Assembly: GCA_964607765.1 (NCBI GenBank)
Contig: CAZSNT010000134.1
Span: forward strand, 1 to 29,097
Source of the DNA: CAZSNT01 sp964607765
GTDB taxonomy: Bacteria > Verrucomicrobiota > Lentisphaeria > Oligosphaerales > JABHEG01
DNA length: 29,097 nucleotides
Direction: 5' to 3'
In this document: one piece after another, positions 24,261 through 29,097 of the stretch
Position numbering within the stretch: position 1 is the stretch's first letter
Layout of the letters: every line of letters begins with the position of its first letter
The notes under the pieces: generated by a model
What the model was told of the DNA's origin: nothing
Seen by the model: the letters and a program-made list of their open reading frames with translations, nothing else
Database searches by the model: none
Program-made: the position numbers and the translations under genes

Positions 24261-25391
24261 TTACGCCACCAGGTCGCCCAACTGCGGACAGAAGCCCGGA
24301 CCGTAACGGTAGGCCCGCTGAATGAACGGCGGCGCGCCGAACACATGCTCCCACACAATCTCGCAGTCTGGAGTCGTCTCGAACAGACGCTTGTGCGCAG
24401 CTTCCAGCACCAATGTGTTGCCGTTCGGCAGACGCTGACAGCTCGACGTGAAGTTGCTGTGGAACTGCTCACGCTTGTCGTAAACCCATACCGTCTTCTT
24501 CTGCACTGGGTCCACCTCGAGCACAAACGAGCAGCCGCAGTGCGCCAGGTTTGTCGTCGGCGAGGAACCGTTGTCGAAAATGATGATGTTCCCCGCCCCC
24601 GGTAACCTCTTCTCGATCATGTGCGAGTCGTGCTGTCCGGACAAGCCTCCTCGGTAGTCACCCGTGTATGTCCAGACGATCTCCTTGCTCTCACGGTCAG
24701 CGATCAGCACCAGGTCAAGCTGGCGCAGACTCATCAGGATGTTGCCGGGCCTGAATCGCTCGTCACCCGCGTCGAACCAGTGGTTTTCGGGTAGCGCCTG
24801 GATCGTGTTCGTGTGCGTCCAGTCCACCAACGTGTTGTTTTCCGGACCCGCCCACCAGTCGACCGGTGCCGGCACTTTGCAGCAGAGATCGATGTCGAGG
24901 TGCTCGTACTGATGCCACTCCCAGACAACGTCCTTGCCCCGCGACACCTCCTGAATGACATCCGAGTAGAGCATGGCACGACGCTCCGGCTCCTTGGCCT
25001 TCGAGCGGATCGCCGGGGGCACTTCCTCACGTGCCAGAAGCAGCACGTTTCCCGAAGCTGTCTTCTCCACATCGTGATGCAGCCACAGCCCGGGCGGGGT
25101 GCTGTATTCCCAGACGAGATCCCCGTCCCAGTTGTATTCCTGGACGCAGCCGCCCCACCCGCGAGCGCTGCGCAACACCTGCAGATTGCCGTTCGGCTGC
25201 AGCCGGGCCCGCGGCACGCCGCCCTTCGTTCTCGGCTCGTCCATGGCCCAGCGCCTGACCGGCTTGCCGTGCATGTCAATCAGGGCAATGTCAGGGCCGC
25301 TTCCGCCCTTGAGCATGATAGCCGTCACGCCGTTGTAGCACTGCTCCGGCTTGTGGATCGTCGTTCCGGTGGGGAAAACGCTGGTTGGCAT
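24261..25391 (-). CDS. Arylsulfotransferase (ASST)-family protein, no signal peptide
   Basis: This 376-residue beta-propeller protein resembles the arylsulfotransferase family, enzymes that move sulfate from a phenolic sulfate to another phenol without PAPS. Family-like features are WLHHDVE (H105-H106), DWTHTNTIQAL (H193), SLRQLD (R223), GQHDSHMI (H254, H257) and SCQRLPNGNTLVLEA (318-332). Repeated V-W-E-Y/W phrases (LVWEYS, VVWEWH, IVWTYT, TVWVYD, IVWEHV) mark the propeller blades. Classical ASST is periplasmic; here no signal peptide is visible from ATG 25391, which has GAGGAG nine bases upstream. Many family members in PVC bacteria have unproved activity, so a purely structural or binding role is possible. 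The gene is divergent from the PrpD-lyase fusion. Confidence 0.82.
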   Translation of the reverse strand: MPTSVFPTGTTIHKPEQCYNGVTAIMLKGGSGPDIALIDMHGKPVRRWAMDEPRTKGGVPRARLQPNGNLQVLRSARGWGGCVQEYNWDGDLVWEYSTPPGLWLHHDVEKTASGNVLLLAREEVPPAIRSKAKEPERRAMLYSDVIQEVSRGKDVVWEWHQYEHLDIDLCCKVPAPVDWWAGPENNTLVDWTHTNTIQALPENHWFDAGDERFRPGNILMSLRQLDLVLIADRESKEIVWTYTGDYRGGLSGQHDSHMIEKRLPGAGNIIIFDNGSSPTTNLAHCGCSFVLEVDPVQKKTVWVYDKREQFHSNFTSSCQRLPNGNTLVLEAAHKRLFETTPDCEIVWEHVFGAPPFIQRAYRYGPGFCPQLGDLVA

Positions 25392-25432
25392 TAGGCCGTG
25401 CTCCTCTGCATTGGGTGGTCCGTGACGTCCCA

Positions 25433-25460
25433 AATGTAGGCCGGAGACGGAACCCGGCAA
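25433..25460 (-). promoter_or_regulatory. Weak promoter candidate for the ASST-transglutaminase pair
   Basis: On the minus strand TTGCCG (25460-25455), 16 bases, TACATT (25438-25433) matches consensus at four of six in each box, about 40 bases before ATG 25391. It lies in the 196-bp divergent region shared with the fusion gene, for which I find no convincing promoter. Confidence 0.28.
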
Positions 25461-25587
25461 ACAGCGTGCGCGTGAATGCAGTCCGCAGTTGCTGAACGGC
25501 ATCATACGCACGACGCCTCGCCTGATACTGCGGACAGGATATGTTGAGCCCACGTTGTGCGTCGACGGTCGTCAGGGGGTCTCGGCA

Positions 25588-28500
25588 ATGGGAAAACGCG
25601 CTATGCTCCAACTTGTGCTCGTCGCGGGAATGGCTGGATCAACGCCCAACACGGAAGGCGCTCAAACGCCGACCGACCGGCGGACGGTGACCGCCGCACT
25701 GGCTGAAATGGCAGTCACCACACCGAGCGAACAAATCCCCCCAACGGCCCTCAACGCAGCTCAACGGGCCGTGTTGGATGTCGTCGGGTGTACGATGGCC
25801 GGACACAACGCCCCCGGCGTTGCGCCTGTCGTAGACCAAATGCGCGAGTGGGCGGGAAAGCCGGAAGCAAGCGTGTGGATCACCGGCGAAAAGCTGCCCG
25901 CGGCGGCAGCTGCCTTCGTCAACAGCACAATGACCCATGCCCTGGACCTCGATGACGTGCTGATTCCATCCACGCTGCACATAACGTCCGTGATCGTGCC
26001 GACCGCACTGGCAGTCGGCGAGGCCGAAGCAGCCACTGGACGCCAAGTTCTCGAGGCGATTGTCATGGGAATCGAGGTGGCCGGGCGGCTGGGGCGAGAG
26101 CGCAAAGCACGACGCGAACACGACGGGTTCCTGCCCACATCCCTCATGGGTGGGTTCGGGGCAGCCGCAGCCACGGCCCGACTCAAGGGCCTGACTGTCG
26201 CCCAGGCAACAGACGCGCTGGGCATTTTCTACGCGCACGCGTCCGGGAACCGGCAGGCATTGTACGACCATACACTGACCAAGCGCATCCAGCCCGCCAT
26301 CGCGGCGCGTGCCGGAATCGTCGCCGGCAGCCTCAGCGCCCGGGGACTGGATGGACCTCGACGCGTGCTCGAAGGCGCGGCCGGACTGTTCAAGATCTAC
26401 GGCTCCGGCAAAGGTAAGCTGCCGACGGCGGCCCAGATCACAGCGAAACGCGACGTATTCGAGGTCGAGCAACTCAGTTTCAAACGCTACGCGTGCTGCG
26501 GCGGTTCCCACCCGCTCCTCGATGCCACACTCGAGCTCGTCAACGAGCATGCCCTCACCATTGCCGACATCAAAGACGTGGAGTTGTTCGGGGTGGGAGT
26601 GAACGGGGGCGTGGTCGGCGTGCCGTGGCGGCCAGGAGCGAACCCGCATGTCAGCGCCCAGTTCTGTGCGCCTTACGAAGTCGCGACAGTGATCAAGAAC
26701 AGACAACTCGGCCCCGCTGAGATCACCAACCACCGGATTGCAGCAGACAGAGAGGTGGACGCATTTGCGCGCCGCATCCGTCTGCGGTCGCCAAAACAGT
26801 TCGGGAGCAGGTACCCCGGAGGCCAGACAGTCCGTATCACTACAGTTGGCGGACGCACTTTGGTCAACAGTAGCACGCCGACAGAGACGTTCGACCCGGA
26901 CCGAATCAGCCGAGAAGAACTGGTTGCCAAGTTCAGAGGCAACGCTGCGTTCTCACAGCTCTGCACACCCGAACGGGCTGACGCGATCGTCCAGGCCGTT
27001 GAGACACTCGCCCAGATCCCGGATGTCCGACCGTTCGTGGCCGAGAACTTCGTGTTTGCGGCGGCTGAACGCAAGCTGCGTGCGGCACCGGCAGGCAGCG
27101 GTTTCAAAGAGTCGATCAGCGAACACTACCGGCGGAATGTGCCAAAAGCAGCGCTGGTCAGCGGCGGCCAGGCGCCATGGGTGCTCTTCCGAACTTACAA
27201 CAGCCGGCTGACGCGCAGGATCGATGAAGCGCATGACCCAACGCCCGAATTCTGGATCGATACGGCCTGGGCCGTGATGGAGATGAAGACCGAGATCATC
27301 CCCGCACGCAATCACGCCAGGTTAGCCGGCGCAATCCTCGAGCTCTGGGAAAAGCGCCCCGAGGGTCAGTTCTACGGCCACAAAGGCATGCAGAGATTCC
27401 TCGAGAAGAAGCTCGGCATCAACGTGGCCGGAGACGTGATGATCGCGCGCACCAACCCCCCGCAACGCCAACAGATGGCCGTGCGGCGCAAACTGCTCAA
27501 GATGCTCTGCCTGATGCGCACCTTCCAGCGCATCCTCCTGGAGACAGCAGACCAGTACAAACACGCCGTGATGCCAGGCTACACGCACATTCGCCACGCC
27601 CAACCCACGACGCTCGGACATTACCTGCTGAGTGTCTACGACCCCGTCGACCGCAGCGTGAGAATGCTCGAGGATGGCTACCACGCCATGAGTCTGAACG
27701 AACTGGGCTGCGGCGCACTAGCCGGCACCAGTTGGCCGATCGACCGGGAACTGGTCAGTACCTACCTGGCCTGCGAAGGATTGATCGAGAATACCAATGA
27801 CGCGGTCTCCTACACCGATGGGTACGTGCTCGTGACAGCCGCCGTCACCAATATCATGGCAGTCATGAGCCGCATGGCCCTCGAAATGGAACACTGGTCA
27901 ACACTGGAATACGACCTGCTCGACTTCGAGATCGGAGCCGGTAGCTTCATGATGCCCAACAAGCGCTCCAATCAGGGCATCCTGGAAAAGACGGCTGAGG
28001 GCGCCTCGACCGCATTGGGCGCACTGATGGAAGTCGGATCGATGGGCACCAAACTGCCCCACGGCGACATGAACCCTTTGGCCTACGCCATGAAGAACGG
28101 TACGTTGCGCGCGTTGGACGTCATCGACACATGCATCGAGCCCTACCTCTACAAGCTGCCCACCATGGTCGTGAATGAGGACAGAATGCTGGCCATGGCC
28201 CGCCGCGGGTACTCCTGCTCGACGGAGCTCGCCAACGTGCTCGTCCGAACCCAACACCTGGATTACCGCACCGCTCACGACATCGTGCACAAGTTCGTTG
28301 TAGCGTCCGCCAAGAAGAACATCCCGGCCGCGGAAGCAGACATCGCCCTGCTGCAACGAGCGGCCCACGAGGTCGTGGGCAAGGACCTCGGCATGACCGA
28401 AGAGCAGTTGCGTCAGGCACTCGACCCCGTGCACTTCGTCAACGCCACCAACTGCCGTGGCGCAGTCTCGCCCGTTGAAGTGGCACGCATGATCGCAGAT

Positions 28501-28623
28501 CGCGCAGCCAAACTCGACGCCGCACGCGCACGCAACTTGAAGCGCATCGACACGCTGCACGCGGCACGCAACCGCATGCTCGCCGACCTGCGCGCAATCC
28601 GTGACGCCGCGGCGACCAACTGA
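25588..28623 (+). CDS. Fusion of MmgE/PrpD domain and argininosuccinate-lyase-type domain
   Basis: One uninterrupted frame of 1011 residues joins two enzyme families normally encoded apart. Residues about 29-492 are MmgE/PrpD (the family of 2-methylcitrate dehydratase, cis-aconitate decarboxylase and iminodisuccinate epimerase): MTHALDLDD (115-123), KRYACCGGSHPLLDA (299-313), AQFCAPYEVA (357-366). Residues about 527-1007 are fumarase/aspartase superfamily, closest in style to argininosuccinate lyase: GYTHIRHAQPTTLGH (664-678; catalytic His 667) and GAGSFMMPNKRSN (783-795), where S786 aligns with the first, catalytic Ser of GSSxMPxKxN and the second Ser is Phe. ATG 25588 has AGGGGG about 9 bases before it and opens a signal-like segment (GKRAMLQLVLVAGMAG); the frame to 25489 is less likely. 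The presumed reaction is epimerisation or dehydration followed by C-N cleavage releasing fumarate (inference). Confidence 0.85.
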   Translation: MGKRAMLQLVLVAGMAGSTPNTEGAQTPTDRRTVTAALAEMAVTTPSEQIPPTALNAAQRAVLDVVGCTMAGHNAPGVAPVVDQMREWAGKPEASVWITGEKLPAAAAAFVNSTMTHALDLDDVLIPSTLHITSVIVPTALAVGEAEAATGRQVLEAIVMGIEVAGRLGRERKARREHDGFLPTSLMGGFGAAAATARLKGLTVAQATDALGIFYAHASGNRQALYDHTLTKRIQPAIAARAGIVAGSLSARGLDGPRRVLEGAAGLFKIYGSGKGKLPTAAQITAKRDVFEVEQLSFKRYACCGGSHPLLDATLELVNEHALTIADIKDVELFGVGVNGGVVGVPWRPGANPHVSAQFCAPYEVATVIKNRQLGPAEITNHRIAADREVDAFARRIRLRSPKQFGSRYPGGQTVRITTVGGRTLVNSSTPTETFDPDRISREELVAKFRGNAAFSQLCTPERADAIVQAVETLAQIPDVRPFVAENFVFAAAERKLRAAPAGSGFKESISEHYRRNVPKAALVSGGQAPWVLFRTYNSRLTRRIDEAHDPTPEFWIDTAWAVMEMKTEIIPARNHARLAGAILELWEKRPEGQFYGHKGMQRFLEKKLGINVAGDVMIARTNPPQRQQMAVRRKLLKMLCLMRTFQRILLETADQYKHAVMPGYTHIRHAQPTTLGHYLLSVYDPVDRSVRMLEDGYHAMSLNELGCGALAGTSWPIDRELVSTYLACEGLIENTNDAVSYTDGYVLVTAAVTNIMAVMSRMALEMEHWSTLEYDLLDFEIGAGSFMMPNKRSNQGILEKTAEGASTALGALMEVGSMGTKLPHGDMNPLAYAMKNGTLRALDVIDTCIEPYLYKLPTMVVNEDRMLAMARRGYSCSTELANVLVRTQHLDYRTAHDIVHKFVVASAKKNIPAAEADIALLQRAAHEVVGKDLGMTEEQLRQALDPVHFVNATNCRGAVSPVEVARMIADRAAKLDAARARNLKRIDTLHAARNRMLADLRAIRDAAATN

Positions 28624-29097
28624 AAACGCCAGCACACACACACGTCCGCTCCCCATGACTGCCGCCCCGTGATATGCCTCAGCCCTCCCACGCAGCACCC
28701 CTCGCGTCCAGCTGCACCCACCAGCGTTTTCCGGACAACAGTCTCCTCCCATCCCCCCATAGGCGTCCTCAGGATAGCGCTCGTCCCCGGCACACCCACC
28801 AGCGTTTTCCGGACAACATCCGTCCCGGCGCATCACTGGCGTTTCCCGGTCACACGGAAGCGGGAAAATGGAGAAGCCAGTGCCCGCAGACTGCCCTGAA
28901 CACGGGGCCGATGGCGCCGAACGGTCTCCCGGCGTTTTCCGGTCATGGCCACACGTTACTGTTCTTTTCGGCCGGTGGCCGGAAAACGCCCCCAGCTGCA
29001 ACCAGAAGAGGGCGACATTGAAGGTAGGAGGAAGCTACCAGGTGTAGGGCGCAAATCCGTTGTCCAACCTAAGCGCAAACGGTTATCACACAACGCG
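28624..29097. other. Non-coding right end of the window
   Basis: I see no supported gene in these 474 bases. They hold the second cluster of palindrome arms (28715-28988, listed separately). The last ~100 bases contain only a short GGTAG/CTACC inverted repeat near 29024-29040 and no recognisable start of a further gene. Confidence 0.55.
28715..28988. repeat. Second cluster of CGTTTTCCGG arms
   Basis: The 10-mer CGTTTTCCGG that forms the right arm of the array at 21440-21900 recurs at 28725-28734, 28803-28812 and 28933-28942, with its complement CCGGAAAACG at 28979-28988. A one-base variant (CGTTTCCCGG) is at 28840-28849. The first two arms sit in an identical 26-base direct repeat (28715-28740 and 28793-28818, 78 bp apart). 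The variant pairs with CGGGAAA at 28861-28867 in a 7-bp, 12-nt-loop hairpin. The arrangement differs from the first array but clearly shares its core. Confidence 0.8.

Noticed and set aside
23253..24605. A 450-codon plus-strand frame opposite the transglutaminase and ASST genes
   Set aside because: It spans two well-supported minus-strand genes and their gap, is Arg-rich and low in motifs, and is therefore a shadow frame.
27898..29001. A 367-codon minus-strand frame over the end of the fusion gene and the repeats
   Set aside because: It is opposite the lyase domain, and its N-terminal part translates the CGTTTTCCGG repeats.

Overview
The window is 29 kb of GC-rich bacterial DNA with 18 protein-coding genes and one 100-base assembly gap (21502-21601). 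It has no rRNA, tRNA, integrase, transposase or CRISPR array that I can recognise. Five type I sulfatases, a secreted right-handed beta-helix protein with a C-terminal CBM9-like domain, a DUF6259-type (alpha/beta)8 enzyme, a beta-propeller, a UROD-like protein and several sugar-type dehydrogenases suggest a sulfated-polysaccharide specialist. Such gene mixtures are typical of the PVC group (Planctomycetota, Verrucomicrobiota, Kiritimatiellota, Lentisphaerota) or similar phyla. No SusC/SusD pair is present, so this is not a Bacteroidota-style PUL. The phylum is an inference and cannot be fixed from this window.

Layout. (1) 154-7805, plus strand: sulfatase, secreted iduronate-2-sulfatase-like enzyme, secreted unknown protein, Tat-exported sulfatase, second iduronate-2-sulfatase-like enzyme. 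(2) 7813-14776, minus strand: beta-helix/CBM9-like protein, then a non-zinc MDR dehydrogenase, a quinone-oxidoreductase-like MDR, an SDR (ATGA overlap) and a beta-propeller. (3) 14981-19444, plus strand, divergent from block 2 and with a good sigma70-like promoter candidate: DUF6259-type hydrolase, a fifth sulfatase and a UROD-like protein. (4) 19449-21326, minus strand: a protein with two SGNH domains, the first apparently lacking its catalytic His. (5) 21440-21900: an array of 10-bp-stem palindromes, broken by the gap. (6) 22022-22741: an SDR. (7) 25391-22887, minus strand: arylsulfotransferase-like protein followed by a secreted transglutaminase-like protein. (8) 25588-28623: one long frame joining an MmgE/PrpD domain to an argininosuccinate-lyase-type domain. 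(9) 28715-28988: a second cluster of the same palindrome arms.

How it may work. Exported enzymes (sulfatases 2 and 3, the beta-helix protein, the SGNH protein) would desulfate, bind or deacylate a sulfated glycan outside the cytoplasm. Signal-less sulfatases (1, 4 and 5), the DUF6259-type enzyme and the dehydrogenases would finish oligosaccharides or sulfated monosaccharides inside. The glycan itself cannot be named from sequence.

The most unusual gene is the PrpD-lyase fusion. Iminodisuccinate catabolism in Agrobacterium uses a PrpD-fold epimerase and an argininosuccinate-lyase-family C-N lyase as separate proteins. A single-chain epimerase-lyase acting on an aspartate-N-adduct is therefore a concrete, testable hypothesis.
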